Assembly (NCBI RefSeq): GCF_023955655.1
Contig: NZ_JAMXHT010000004.1
Location: 496,001-560,000 of the forward strand
Reading direction: 5' to 3'
Source: Ralstonia soli
GTDB taxonomy: Bacteria > Pseudomonadota > Gammaproteobacteria > Burkholderiales > Burkholderiaceae
Length of the DNA stretch: 64,000 nt
Below the pieces are notes generated by a model that had not been told where the DNA came from, did not search any database, and saw only the letters and a program-made list of their open reading frames with translations. Numbering within the stretch: position 1 is the first letter of the stretch; each line of letters starts with the position of its first letter. Both the position numbers and the translations under genes were made by a program. This document shows, in pieces, positions 1 to 9,188 of the stretch.

Positions 1-258
1 TGGGAGGTCGGCGCCTCGGGCCAGCGCTACAGCCGCAGCTACGTGCTCGGCGTGCTCGATGCCCGGCACGGCCATATCGGTGAGGAATTCTGGCAAACGC
101 GCGATTTCCGCTGCCAAGAGATCGCGCCGGACAACTATCTGCTCACCTACACGCTGGTGCAGTCCAATCGCACCACGCGGCGGGCAACGTTGTGGCGGCG
201 CACGGACGATGGCTGGAAGGTCGTGTACCACCAGGGGACCGTGGTCGCCGACGTATAG
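1..258 (+). CDS. DUF4440/SnoaL-like protein, C-terminal part (5' end outside window)
   Basis: The reading frame is open from base 1 and ends with TAG at 258, so this is the last ~85 codons of a gene that begins upstream. The residues (RYSRSYVLGVLDARHG, then NYLLTYTLVQ, RRATLWRRTDDGWKVVYHQG) match the C-terminal half of DUF4440/SnoaL-like NTF2-fold proteins, where a strand ending in W-K-x-x-x-H-Q-G closes the cone-shaped barrel. A GTG at 43 is unlikely to be the real start because homologous sequence lies before it. Function is unknown; such proteins are small soluble ligand-binding or enzyme-like proteins. It is followed 101 bases later by an ABC exporter on the same strand. Confidence 0.65.
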   Translation, partial: WEVGASGQRYSRSYVLGVLDARHGHIGEEFWQTRDFRCQEIAPDNYLLTYTLVQSNRTTRRATLWRRTDDGWKVVYHQGTVVADV

Positions 259-359
259 CAGCCGACCGTTGCAGAAGCCGCGGTCCGGATTGCACATGGC
301 GCGGCAAAACGACAATCGGGTTGAGATAATGGCGGCCTCTCCTTTGCCGCCGAGTCCCC

Positions 360-2171
360 ATGCCGTCCGCTGCGCCCATTTCATCGCGTGTCAGCCCCCT
401 CTTCGCGCTCATGCCGTTCTTGCGTCCTTACGCAGGACGCTGGGTCGTGGCGTTCCTGGCGCTGGTCACGTCGGCCGGGGCAACCCTGGCGCTGCCGGTG
501 GCCTTCAAATTCCTGATCGACCGGGGATTCGCCAGCGGCGAGCGGGCGCACATCGACCGCTACTTCATCGCCCTGTTTCTCCTCTCACTGGTGCTGGCCG
601 GCGCCACGGCGCTGCGCTTCTATTGCGTGTCGTGGCTGGGGGAACGGGTCACGGCTGACCTGCGGCGCGCCGTCTACCGGCATATCGTCGGATTGAGCCC
701 CGAGTTTTTCGAGACCACACAAACTGGCGAGGTGCTGTCGCGGCTCACGACGGACACGACGCTGATCCAGACCGTTGTCGGGACCAGCCTGTCACTCGGA
801 TTGCGCAACACGCTGCTGACCGTCGGCGGGGTGGTGATGCTGGTGGTGACGAGTCCGGTGCTATCGGGCTACATCATCGCCACGCTGATTGTGGTGGTCG
901 CGCCGATCGTCATTTTCGGGCGTCGCGTGCGGCGGCTCTCGCGTGACAGCCAGGACAAGGTGGCAAGCGCGAGTGCACTTGCAGGCGAAGTGCTCAATGC
1001 CATGCCGACCGTGCAGTCGTACACGCAGGAGGCTTACGAGTCCAAGCGTTTCGGCAACGCGGTGGAAACAGCGTTCGATACGGCGCTCGTGCGTATTCGG
1101 GCGCGCGCGCAATTGACCGCCGTGGTCATCATCTTCGTGTTCGCCGCGATCGTGTTTGTGCTCTGGCTCGGCGCGAAGGCCGTGCTGGCCGGGCAGATGA
1201 CGGCGGGACAACTGTCCCAGTTCATCCTCTATGCGGTGTTCACGGCGGGCGCCGTGGGCGCGATCGCTGAGGTGTGGGGCGACTTGCAAAGGGCCGCCGG
1301 CGCCGCGGAACGCCTGCTGCAACTGCTGGCAACACGCTCGCCCATCGCAGAGCCGGACACGCCGACAGCGCTGCCGGCGCATGCCGAGGGCATCCGCTTC
1401 GAGAACATCGGCTTTTCGTACCCATCGCGCCCGGGTACCGCCGCACTCTCCGACTTCACGCTCGATGTCGCGCCGGGGGAGCACGTTGCGCTGGTGGGGC
1501 CGTCCGGGGCGGGCAAGACCACGCTGTTTCAGCTTCTGCTGCGCTTTTATGAACCGCAGTCCGGAAGCATCCTGATCAGCGGCGTCCCGACGCGGCAGGT
1601 GTCGCTTGCCACGCTGCGGCAGGCCATTGGCGTGGTGCTGCAGGAATCGGTGATCTTCTCCGGAAGCGTGCTCGACAACATCCGCTACGGCACGCCCGAC
1701 GCGACGCTTGCCCAGGTACAACGCGCCGCCGAGATGGCCGCGGCCGCCGACTTCATCAACGCGCTGCCGCAAGGCTACGACACGCTGCTGGGCGAGCGCG
1801 GTGTGAGGCTGTCAGGCGGACAACGCCAGCGGATCGCCATTGCGCGCGCCATTCTCAAGGACCCGCCGATCCTGCTGCTGGATGAAGCCACGAGCGCACT
1901 CGATGCCGCGAGCGAACGATTGGTGCAGACGGCCCTGAACAACGCCGCGCGCAATCGCACCACGCTTGTCATCGCGCATCGCCTCGCCACCGTGCAGCAA
2001 GCCGACCGGATCGTCGTTCTTGAACACGGCCGCATCGTCGCGCAAGGCCGCCACGCCGAGTTGCTGCAGAGTTCCCCACTCTATGCCCGGCTTGCGGCGC
2101 TGCAGTTCGGTGCGTTGCCCATGGACGGGGAGCCGAGCCACGCGATGAACGGTCACGTCGAGGCCCAGTAA
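360..2171 (+). CDS. ABC exporter, fused permease and ATPase (MsbA-like)
   Basis: A 603-residue half-transporter that would act as a homodimer in the inner membrane. An N-terminal six-helix ABC transmembrane domain covers about residues 15-320 and an ATPase domain about 345-590. The Walker A is [10 protein letters not shown] (about residue 380), the signature is [14 protein letters not shown], and Walker B is [12 protein letters not shown] followed by the H-loop IAHR. Length and layout fit the MsbA-related permease/ATP-binding family of proteobacteria, which exports lipids or hydrophobic compounds; the substrate cannot be read from sequence. The start at 360 (MPSAAPISS) is the first ATG in frame. 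It stands alone between a DUF4440 gene and hppD. Confidence 0.88.
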   Translation: MPSAAPISSRVSPLFALMPFLRPYAGRWVVAFLALVTSAGATLALPVAFKFLIDRGFASGERAHIDRYFIALFLLSLVLAGATALRFYCVSWLGERVTADLRRAVYRHIVGLSPEFFETTQTGEVLSRLTTDTTLIQTVVGTSLSLGLRNTLLTVGGVVMLVVTSPVLSGYIIATLIVVVAPIVIFGRRVRRLSRDSQDKVASASALAGEVLNAMPTVQSYTQEAYESKRFGNAVETAFDTALVRIRARAQLTAVVIIFVFAAIVFVLWLGAKAVLAGQMTAGQLSQFILYAVFTAGAVGAIAEVWGDLQRAAGAAERLLQLLATRSPIAEPDTPTALPAHAEGIRFENIGFSYPSRPGTAALSDFTLDVAPGEHVALVGPSGAGKTTLFQLLLRFYEPQSGSILISGVPTRQVSLATLRQAIGVVLQESVIFSGSVLDNIRYGTPDATLAQVQRAAEMAAAADFINALPQGYDTLLGERGVRLSGGQRQRIAIARAILKDPPILLLDEATSALDAASERLVQTALNNAARNRTTLVIAHRLATVQQADRIVVLEHGRIVAQGRHAELLQSSPLYARLAALQFGALPMDGEPSHAMNGHVEAQ

Positions 2172-2412
2172 CTCCCCGGCCCCGATCCGACGCCATACGG
2201 GGCATCGCGCACAATTTCACCTTACACACCCAGTCATCAGCAATTTAATTGCGCAGACTAGGGTTTTCCTGTGTCCCGTACGAAATTCTATTTCGGCGCC
2301 CGAACCCTACACTTTCCTCAATCGGACGGTCGCAGGAACCTCGAAGAAGGCGCGTAGCGCTGCAGTGCGACGTCCGTCATTGCCCTCCCCCAACATTGGC
2401 CGCACCGCCCCC

Positions 2413-3486
2413 ATGACTGACCTCTTTGAAAACCCGATGAAGCTGATGGGCTTCGAGTTCGTTGAATTCGCCTCGCCCACGCCCAACGTGCTGGAACCGC
2501 TGTTCGAACAGATGGGCTTCTCGCTGGTGGCGCGCCACCGTTCGAAAGACGTGCTGCTGTATCGCCAGGGCGACATCAACTTCATCGTCAACCGCGAGCC
2601 GAATAGCCCGGCGGCGTACTTTGCAGCCGAGCACGGCCCGAGCGCGTGCGGCATGGCATTCCGCGTGAAGGATTCGCACCAGGCCTACGCGCGCGCCCTG
2701 GAGCTCGGCGCACAACCGGTTGAGATTGCCACCGGCCCGATGGAGCTGCGCCTGCCGGCCATCAAGGGCATCGGCGGTGCACCGCTGTACCTGATCGACC
2801 GCTTTGAAGACGGCAAATCGATCTACGACATCGACTTCGAATTCATCGAAGGCGTGGATCGCCGCCCCGAAGGCCACGGCCTGCGCCTGGTCGATCACCT
2901 GACGCACAACGTCTACCGCGGCCGCATGGCGTACTGGGCGAACTTCTACGAGAAGCTGTTCAACTTCCGTGAGATCCGCTACTTCGACATCAAGGGCGAA
3001 TACACCGGGCTGACCTCCAAGGCGATGACCGCGCCGGACGGCAAAATCCGCATTCCGCTCAATGAAGAGGCCAAGCAAGGTGGCGGTCAGATCGAAGAAT
3101 TCCTGCTGGCATTCAATGGCGAAGGCATCCAGCACATCGCTTTCCTGACTGACAACCTGATCGAAGTCATCGACAAGCTCAAGGCCGCCGGCGTGCCGCT
3201 GATGACCGCGCCGAACGACCGCTACTACGAGAACCTCGCCACGCGCCTGCCCGGCCATGGCCAACCGGTGGCGGAGCTGCAGAAGCGCGGCATCCTGCTC
3301 GACGGCACCACGGAAGACGGCTCGCCGCGCCTGCTGCTGCAGATCTTCTCCCAACCGTCGCTTGGGCCCGTGTTCTTCGAGTTCATCCAGCGCAAGGGCG
3401 ACGAAGGTTTCGGCGAGGGCAACTTCAAGGCGCTCTTCGAATCGCTGGAGCGCGACCAGATCGAGCGCGGCACGCTCAAGGTCTAA
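2413..3486 (+). CDS. hppD: 4-hydroxyphenylpyruvate dioxygenase
   Basis: A 357-residue Fe(II) dioxygenase converting 4-hydroxyphenylpyruvate to homogentisate in tyrosine catabolism. Two VOC modules are visible. The iron ligands are the His of [11 protein letters not shown], the His of [11 protein letters not shown] and the Glu of [10 protein letters not shown], all in the expected order. The start at 2413 ([19 protein letters not shown]) is chosen over an upstream in-frame ATG at 2365 because the extra 16 residues are not family-like and homologues begin with this segment. It is followed by an aromatic amino acid permease and an aromatic aminotransferase, which together give uptake, transamination and oxidation of tyrosine or phenylalanine. 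Homogentisate dioxygenase is not in the window. Confidence 0.95.
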   Translation: MTDLFENPMKLMGFEFVEFASPTPNVLEPLFEQMGFSLVARHRSKDVLLYRQGDINFIVNREPNSPAAYFAAEHGPSACGMAFRVKDSHQAYARALELGAQPVEIATGPMELRLPAIKGIGGAPLYLIDRFEDGKSIYDIDFEFIEGVDRRPEGHGLRLVDHLTHNVYRGRMAYWANFYEKLFNFREIRYFDIKGEYTGLTSKAMTAPDGKIRIPLNEEAKQGGGQIEEFLLAFNGEGIQHIAFLTDNLIEVIDKLKAAGVPLMTAPNDRYYENLATRLPGHGQPVAELQKRGILLDGTTEDGSPRLLLQIFSQPSLGPVFFEFIQRKGDEGFGEGNFKALFESLERDQIERGTLKV

Positions 3487-3520
3487 GACCTCTCCCTCAC
3501 ACCCAATCAGAAGAAACCGT

Positions 3521-3545
3521 TGCCCGACGCCATAAGCGCCGGGCA
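3521..3545 (+). terminator. Stem-loop after hppD
   Basis: TGCCCGACGC at 3521-3530 pairs with GCGCCGGGCA at 3536-3545 with one mismatch and a 5-base loop. It lies 34 bases after the hppD stop and before the permease gene. There is no clear U-tract, so it may be an attenuating or processing hairpin rather than a full intrinsic terminator. Confidence 0.4.
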
Positions 3546-3612
3546 GCGTTGACACGGCGCGCCGATACCCAAGGCGCATGCCGCTTTCATCCAAGGCAGG
3601 AGACAGGAAGAC

Positions 3613-5001
3613 ATGATTTCCAACGATAAGGACGCTGGACTCAAGCGCGGTCTGAAGAACCGCCACATCCAGCTGATCGCCCTCGGCGGCGCCATCGGTA
3701 CCGGGCTGTTCCTGGGTATCGCGCAGACCATCAAGCTGGCCGGCCCTTCGGTGCTGCTGGGTTACGCGCTGGCCGGCATGGTCGCTTTCTTCATCATGCG
3801 GCAGCTCGGCGAGATGGTGGTCGATGAGCCCGTGGCCGGCTCGTTCAGCTACTTTGCCGACAAGTATTGCGGGCATTTTGCCGGCTTCATGTCGGGCTGG
3901 AACTACTGGGTGTTGTACATCCTCGTCGGCATGGCCGAGCTGTCGGCCGTGGGCATCTACGTCCAGTACTGGTGGCCGAGCGTGCCCACGTGGGTGGCGG
4001 CGCTGGCGTTCTTCCTGATCATCAACGGCATCAACCTGACGAGCGTCAAGTCGTATGGCGAGATGGAGTTCTGGTTTGCCATCGTCAAGGTGCTCGCCAT
4101 CGTCGGCATGATCGGGTTCGGCGGCTATCTGCTGATCACCGGCGCGGCCGGCCCGGATGCCAGCGTGAGCAACCTCTGGGCGCACGGCGGGTTCTTCCCG
4201 AACGGCATCAGCGGCCTGGTGATGGCCATGGCCGTGATCATGTTCTCGTTCGGCGGGCTGGAGCTGGTCGGCATCACCGCGGCAGAAGCCGACAACCCGT
4301 CGGTCAGCATCCCGCGCGCGACCAACCAGGTGATCTACCGGATCCTGATTTTCTACGTGGGCGCACTGGGCGTGCTGCTGTCGCTGTATCCGTGGGAAAA
4401 GGTCGTGACGGGCGGCAGCCCCTTCGTGCTGATCTTCCACGCAATGAACAGCAACCTGGTCGCCAACGTGCTCAACGTCGTCGTGCTGACGGCCGCGCTG
4501 TCGGTCTACAACAGCGGCGTGTACTGCAACAGCCGCATGCTGTACGGCCTCGCCAAGCAAGGCAACGCCCCGAAGGCGCTGCTCAACGTCAACAAGCGCG
4601 GCATTCCGCTGATGGCCCTGGGCGTGTCGGCCATCGCCACGCTGGCATGCGTGGTGCTCAACTACTTCATGCCCGGCAAGGCGTTCGAGCTGCTGATGGG
4701 CCTGGTTGTCTCGGCACTGATCATCAACTGGGCGATGATCAGCGTGATCCACCTGAAGTTCCGCCACGACAAGCGCAAGGCCGGGCGATCCACCACGTTC
4801 CGCAGCCTCGGGTACCCGCTCACCAATTACCTGTGCCTTGCCTTCCTGGCCGGCGTGCTGGTGATCATGTACCTGACGCCCGATCTGCGGCTCTCGGTCT
4901 ACCTGATTCCGGTGTGGATGGCGGTGCTCGGCATCAGCTACCTCTTCCGGCAGAAGAACGCCGCCAACCTGGCTGCACGCACCAGCGCCGAGATGCTCTA
5001 A
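3613..5001 (+). CDS. Aromatic amino acid permease (APC superfamily, AroP/PheP-like)
   Basis: A 462-residue inner-membrane permease of the amino acid transporter (AAT) family. The N-terminus reads LKRGLKNRHIQLIALGGAIG, the family hallmark with GGAIGTGLFLG in helix 1. About twelve hydrophobic segments follow, including the conserved SYGEMEFWFAIVKV region. AAT members are proton symporters for amino acids. Placement between hppD and a tyrosine aminotransferase gene supports tyrosine/phenylalanine as substrate, but this is inferred from context because AroP, PheP, LysP and ProY share these motifs. A purine-rich AGGCAGGAGACAGG lies just before the ATG at 3613. Confidence 0.85.
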   Translation: MISNDKDAGLKRGLKNRHIQLIALGGAIGTGLFLGIAQTIKLAGPSVLLGYALAGMVAFFIMRQLGEMVVDEPVAGSFSYFADKYCGHFAGFMSGWNYWVLYILVGMAELSAVGIYVQYWWPSVPTWVAALAFFLIINGINLTSVKSYGEMEFWFAIVKVLAIVGMIGFGGYLLITGAAGPDASVSNLWAHGGFFPNGISGLVMAMAVIMFSFGGLELVGITAAEADNPSVSIPRATNQVIYRILIFYVGALGVLLSLYPWEKVVTGGSPFVLIFHAMNSNLVANVLNVVVLTAALSVYNSGVYCNSRMLYGLAKQGNAPKALLNVNKRGIPLMALGVSAIATLACVVLNYFMPGKAFELLMGLVVSALIINWAMISVIHLKFRHDKRKAGRSTTFRSLGYPLTNYLCLAFLAGVLVIMYLTPDLRLSVYLIPVWMAVLGISYLFRQKNAANLAARTSAEML

Positions 5002-5097
5002 GTTTGGTCAACGGGCGCACGTCAATGCCGCACAATGCAGGGTTGCGTGCGCCCGGCGCTCCCTGGGCCCCCTTCCACCTTCTGGCAATCACACACC

Positions 5098-6300
5098 ATG
5101 TTCGAACACGTTGACGCCTACCCCGGCGACCCCATCCTGACCCTGAACGAGAACTTCCAGAAGGACCCGCGCCAGGACAAGGTCAACCTCAGCATCGGCA
5201 TCTATTTCGACGACGACGGCCGCCTGCCCGTCATGAAGGCCGTGCGCGAAGCCGAAGCCGCGATCATGGCCGATCCGGGCCCGAAGCCTTACCTGCCGAT
5301 GGCCGGCTTCGCGCAGTACCGCGACGCCGTGCAGGCCCTGGTGTTTGGGCAGGACAACCCCGCCCGCGCCGACGGCCGCATCGCCACCGTGCAGACGCTC
5401 GGCGGCTCAGGTGCGCTGAAGATCGGCGCTGATTTCCTCAAGCGCTATTTCCCGCAGGCCCAGGTCTGGGTGAGCGACCCGACGTGGGAAAACCACCGTT
5501 TCATCTTCGAGCGCGCCGGGTTCACGGTGAACACGTACCCGTATTACGACGAGGCGACTGGCGGCCTGAAGTTCGACGCCATGCTGGCCGCGATCGATGC
5601 GCTGGAAAAGCACAGCATCGTCGTGCTGCATGCGTGCTGCCACAACCCGACCGGTGTGGACCTCGACAACGCCCAGTGGGAACAGCTGATCGACGTGCTG
5701 CAAAAACGCGAGCTGCTGCCGTTTGTCGACATGGCCTACCAGGGCTTTGGCGCAGGCCTCGACGCCGATGCATTTGCCGTGCGTGAAATCGCGCGCCGCG
5801 GCGTACCGGCGCTGGTGGCGAACTCGTTCTCGAAGAACTTCTCGCTCTACGGTGAGCGCTGCGGCGGGCTCAGCCTGATCTGCGACAGCGCGGCCGAGGC
5901 CGACCGCGTGCTGGGCCAGTTGACCAGCGCCGTGCGTTCGAACTACAGCAACCCGCCCACCCACGGCGCCAAGATCGTCACGAAGATCCTGACCACGCCC
6001 GAGCTGGATCAGGCATGGCGCGACGAACTGTCGGCCATGTGCCAGCGCATTGCCGGCATGCGCACGGCCATTCATGAGCGCCTGAGCCAGCACCTGAGCG
6101 GCGAGGCCCTGTCACGCTATATCAAGCAGCGCGGCATGTTCACGTACACCGGGCTGAGCGCTGATCAGGTCGACCAGCTGCGCGAGCAGCATGGCGTGTA
6201 CATCCTCCGCTCCGGTCGCATGTGTGTTGCCGGCTTGAACCAGCGGAACGTCGGAGCGGTTGCCGAGGCGATTGCGAAGGTGTTGCCGGGCCGCGCATGA
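5098..6300 (+). CDS. tyrB: Aromatic amino acid aminotransferase (class I, PLP-dependent)
   Basis: A 400-residue fold-type I aminotransferase transferring the amino group of tyrosine, phenylalanine or aspartate to 2-oxoglutarate. It starts MFEHVDAYPGDPILTLNENF, typical of the AspC/TyrB group. Visible are ACCHNPTGVD (cofactor-binding Asn), the PLP lysine in NSFSKNFSLYGER and the substrate Arg in YILRSGRMCVAGL. The ATG at 5098 is used rather than the longer frame beginning at 5035, whose extra residues are not family-like. With the permease and HPPD it supplies 4-hydroxyphenylpyruvate, so the three genes form a tyrosine/phenylalanine degradation block. Confidence 0.93.
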   Translation: MFEHVDAYPGDPILTLNENFQKDPRQDKVNLSIGIYFDDDGRLPVMKAVREAEAAIMADPGPKPYLPMAGFAQYRDAVQALVFGQDNPARADGRIATVQTLGGSGALKIGADFLKRYFPQAQVWVSDPTWENHRFIFERAGFTVNTYPYYDEATGGLKFDAMLAAIDALEKHSIVVLHACCHNPTGVDLDNAQWEQLIDVLQKRELLPFVDMAYQGFGAGLDADAFAVREIARRGVPALVANSFSKNFSLYGERCGGLSLICDSAAEADRVLGQLTSAVRSNYSNPPTHGAKIVTKILTTPELDQAWRDELSAMCQRIAGMRTAIHERLSQHLSGEALSRYIKQRGMFTYTGLSADQVDQLREQHGVYILRSGRMCVAGLNQRNVGAVAEAIAKVLPGRA

Positions 6301-6719
6301 AAGATAAGCGCCCCGCAATGGTTGCCCGCGGGAACAGCGGGCGATTGATGCGGAGCGCGTAAAGCCGAAGTGCGCAGCCCGCTTCGTATGCCAAGTGGGT
6401 CGGGAGTGGGGATCTGTCACCCTGCCCTGTCGGCTGGCATCACACGCGGCCTGCGCACGGATCTTCCGACAGCGTAGCGCTATTGACCGCCCACCGAGCC
6501 TAGGAAAGCTGACGGAAAACCCGACCGGGATCGGCTCAAGAGAGCCCTGGGCGATGCGATACACGTGGTGCCGACCCCAAGCTCGGCATGAACCCCAGGA
6601 AGCTGCCCCTCTTTACGCTCTTGTCCTTGCTACCCTGTTGCCCCCATGGGACCCCCATGGAACCGCCATGGCAACGGCATGGGGCCGAGCTACGGACAAA
6701 ACCAATTGTCCAAACGCGA
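6301..6719. other. Non-coding gap after tyrB
   Basis: No convincing gene is seen here. A GC-rich inverted repeat GCCCGC(6324-6329)/GCGGGC(6337-6342) directly after tyrB could act as a weak terminator. Around 6640-6675 there are three closely spaced CCATGG-type hexamers, which look like a local duplication. The two genes flanking the gap are convergent, so no promoter is required. Confidence 0.5.
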
Positions 6720-7637
6720 CTAAGTCGCCCGCGCCTGCATGAACTCCTGCGCGGCCTGCACCAGCCATCTTCGCAAGGCCTGCAGGGGTGGATATTCACT
6801 CCGACCGGTAGGCCAGGCGAGGTAATAGTGCTCGGCGCTTTCCCGCTCCGGCATGTGGGGCAAGACCCGCACCAGGTCGCCTTGCTGCAGTTCATGAAGG
6901 ATCAGAAAGCGCGGCAACAGCGCCACGCCGAGACCCGCCACGGCAGCCTGGGCCACGGTGGCGAACTGGTCGAAGAGCATGCCTTGCGTATCGACCGCAT
7001 CCACCTGGTAGCTGGCCAGCCAGCGCGACCAGGCGTCCGGGCGTGAGGCGAGGTGCAGCAGCGGTGCGCGCAGCAGATCTTGCGGCTGCTCAAAGCCGTA
7101 CCGGGCCAGCAGCGCAGGGCTGCAAGCGGGAACGACGGTCTCGCTCATCAGGAGTGCGAGCTCGCCCCCGGGCCAGTGTGGTGGGCCGAAATGAATGGCG
7201 GCATCCACCGCCTCCAGTTGAAAGTCAAACTGCGCCAGCCGCGTTGTCAGGTTGAGCGTGATGCCAGGGTGCTGATCGAAAAACTGCGGCAGGCGCGGTG
7301 CAAGCCAACGTGTACCGAAGGTCGGCAGGATGGCCAGATTCAGGCTTCCGCCCTGCGGATTGGCTCGGAAACCGAGCGTGGCGCTGGAGATGCGCATCAA
7401 GGCGGCGCGGACTTCCTCCGCGTAAGCCTGGCCTGCAGGGCTCAGGCGCACCGTCTGGCGCTCCCGCACGAAAAGCTCTGCCCCCAAACGATCTTCCAGC
7501 GCGCGAATCTGGCGACTGACGGCACTTTGCGTCAGGTGCAGCTCAACGGCGGCGCCCGTGAAGCTCTGGTGGCGCGCAGCGGCCTCGAACGCGCAGAGCA
7601 GCGACATGGGCGGCAAAAAGCGGCGTGACGGGAACAT
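6720..7637 (-). CDS. LysR-family regulator (GcvA-like)
   Basis: A 305-residue LysR-type transcriptional regulator. The N-terminal winged HTH (about residues 8-65: FEAAARHQSFTGAAVELHLT, then QSAVSRQIRALEDRLGAELF) is followed by a LysR substrate-binding domain. The start PPMSLLCAFEAAARHQSFT is characteristic of the GcvA/TrpI-like subgroup. It is transcribed divergently from the 2-oxoadipate dioxygenase gene with 135 bases between the starts, where a perfect palindrome lies (7674-7692). This arrangement suggests it controls the hglS-aminotransferase-D2HGDH operon, with an intermediate of lysine degradation as a possible effector. That assignment is inferred. Confidence 0.9.
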   Translation of the reverse strand: MFPSRRFLPPMSLLCAFEAAARHQSFTGAAVELHLTQSAVSRQIRALEDRLGAELFVRERQTVRLSPAGQAYAEEVRAALMRISSATLGFRANPQGGSLNLAILPTFGTRWLAPRLPQFFDQHPGITLNLTTRLAQFDFQLEAVDAAIHFGPPHWPGGELALLMSETVVPACSPALLARYGFEQPQDLLRAPLLHLASRPDAWSRWLASYQVDAVDTQGMLFDQFATVAQAAVAGLGVALLPRFLILHELQQGDLVRVLPHMPERESAEHYYLAWPTGRSEYPPLQALRRWLVQAAQEFMQARAT

Positions 7638-7673
7638 GGTGACTCACTGGGTTAGCAAAAAAAATCGGATAAC

Positions 7674-7692
7674 TCATTCCATTTTGGAATGA
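7674..7692. promoter_or_regulatory. Palindromic operator candidate between lysR and hglS
   Basis: TCATTCC at 7674-7680 and GGAATGA at 7686-7692 are perfect inverted arms around ATTTT. The arms sit 37 bases from the LysR start codon and 81 from the hglS start, a usual position for a LysR-type operator with T-N11-A geometry. Which regulator binds is inferred from position only. Confidence 0.55.
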
Positions 7693-7772
7693 TCTTCACC
7701 AGGATTATCGTTTGACCACCCTCCTTTTTCCAACCTAGCATTGCCCCAATCATTGCTCAACCCAATCCAGTC

Positions 7773-9188
7773 ATGAGCGGAATGCATCAACCTTCGGCCT
7801 CAAACTTCGTTCGAGCAGACGACATCCGATCGCGCTTTTCTCGCGCCATGTCCGCCATGTACCGCGCGGAGGTGCCGCAATACGGCACCCTGGTCGAACT
7901 GGTGTCCGACATCAACGCGCAGACATTGGGCGCCCAGCCCGCGCTGCGCGCTCAGATGGCCCAATCGGGTGAACTAGAGCGGCTGGATGTGGAGCGCCAC
8001 GGCGCCATCCGCGTTGGCACGGCAACCGAACTCGCAACGCTGCGCCGGCTGTTTGCCGTCATGGGCATGGAGCCTGTGGGTTACTACGACCTGTCCGTGG
8101 CCGGCGTGCCCGTGCACTCCACCGCGTTTCGGCCGGTCAGCGACGCGGCATTGCAGGCCAATCCGTTCCGCGTGTTCACTTCGCTGCTGCGGCTTGAGCT
8201 GATCGCGGATGCCGCCCTGCGCGAGAAGGCCGCCGCCATCCTGGCGCGCCGCCAGATCTTTACGCCGCGCGCGCTGGAATTGATGGCTCAATGCGAGGCT
8301 GACGGCGGCCTGAACGATGCGGATGCCGACGCCTTCGTGCGCGAGGCGCTGGAGACGTTCCGCTGGCACAGTACCGCCACGGTCGACGCCGAAACGTACC
8401 GCGCCTTGCAAGCCGCCCACCGACTGGTCGCCGACGTGGTGTGTTTCCGCGGTCCCCACATCAACCACCTGACGCCGCGCACGCTCGACATCGATGCAGC
8501 GCAGGCCGCCATGCCCACGCGCGGCATGGACGCCAAGGATGTGGTGGAAGGCCCGCCGCGCCGCGACTGCCCGATCCTCCTGCGCCAGACCAGCTTCAAG
8601 GCGCTGCAGGAAGCGGTGCGCTTTACCGATGATGCGGGCGCGCATACGGCGCGCTTCGGCGAAATCGAGCAACGTGGCGTTGCCCTGACGCGCAAGGGCC
8701 GTGCACTGTACGACCAACTGTTGGCCGAGGTACGCGACATGGGCCACGCCGGCAGCGCCGCGCCGGATTACGAAGCGCGGCTGGCGCAAGCGTTCCGCGC
8801 CTTCCCGGACGCCCATGACGCGTTGCGTGCGCAGGGCCTGGCGTTCTATCGCTACACCCTGACGGCATTGGGCCAGGCGCAGGCCGACATGGCTACGGCG
8901 GCTGATGCCGACACCTCGTTGAATGCACTACTGGCCAAAGGCTGGGTGCGGGCCGATCCCATCACGTATGAAGATTTCCTGCCAGTGAGCGCTGCGGGCA
9001 TCTTCCAGTCCAATCTGGGCGGCGAAGAGCAGAAGCAGTATCAGGCCCATGCGGCGCAGAACGCTTTCGAGACCGCACTGGGTGCGCGCGTGCACGACGA
9101 AATCGCGCTGTACGAAGCAGCGCAGCAGCGGTCCATTGACGCACTGCATGCCGTGTTGCACGGCACGCCCGCTGTGGACGCTGCATGA
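7773..9188 (+). CDS. hglS: 2-oxoadipate dioxygenase/decarboxylase (DUF1338, HglS/YdcJ family)
   Basis: A 471-residue VOC-like Fe(II) enzyme. Characterised members convert 2-oxoadipate to D-2-hydroxyglutarate with release of CO2 in lysine catabolism. The residues expected for the metal and substrate are visible: His and Arg spaced four apart in ERHGAIRVGT (about 76 and 80), His in FRGPHINHLTPR (about 229-232) and Glu in FGEIEQRG (about 297-299). It is the first gene of an operon whose next two genes give the preceding step (2-aminoadipate transamination) and the following step (D-2-hydroxyglutarate oxidation), which strongly supports the role. Its TGA overlaps the next ATG by four bases. Another in-frame ATG at 7782 could be the start. 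Confidence 0.88.
   Translation: MSGMHQPSASNFVRADDIRSRFSRAMSAMYRAEVPQYGTLVELVSDINAQTLGAQPALRAQMAQSGELERLDVERHGAIRVGTATELATLRRLFAVMGMEPVGYYDLSVAGVPVHSTAFRPVSDAALQANPFRVFTSLLRLELIADAALREKAAAILARRQIFTPRALELMAQCEADGGLNDADADAFVREALETFRWHSTATVDAETYRALQAAHRLVADVVCFRGPHINHLTPRTLDIDAAQAAMPTRGMDAKDVVEGPPRRDCPILLRQTSFKALQEAVRFTDDAGAHTARFGEIEQRGVALTRKGRALYDQLLAEVRDMGHAGSAAPDYEARLAQAFRAFPDAHDALRAQGLAFYRYTLTALGQAQADMATAADADTSLNALLAKGWVRADPITYEDFLPVSAAGIFQSNLGGEEQKQYQAHAAQNAFETALGARVHDEIALYEAAQQRSIDALHAVLHGTPAVDAA

Noticed and set aside
2377-4767. Very long minus-strand open frame (796 codons) across hppD and the permease gene
   Set aside because: It is rich in His, Arg, Gln and Asp without domain-like sequence and lies opposite two well-supported genes; this is a normal effect of high-GC codon use.
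6640-6675. Three CCATGG hexamers close together
   Set aside because: Probably a chance duplication in a convergent intergenic region; spacing is irregular and no protein or RNA role is suggested.
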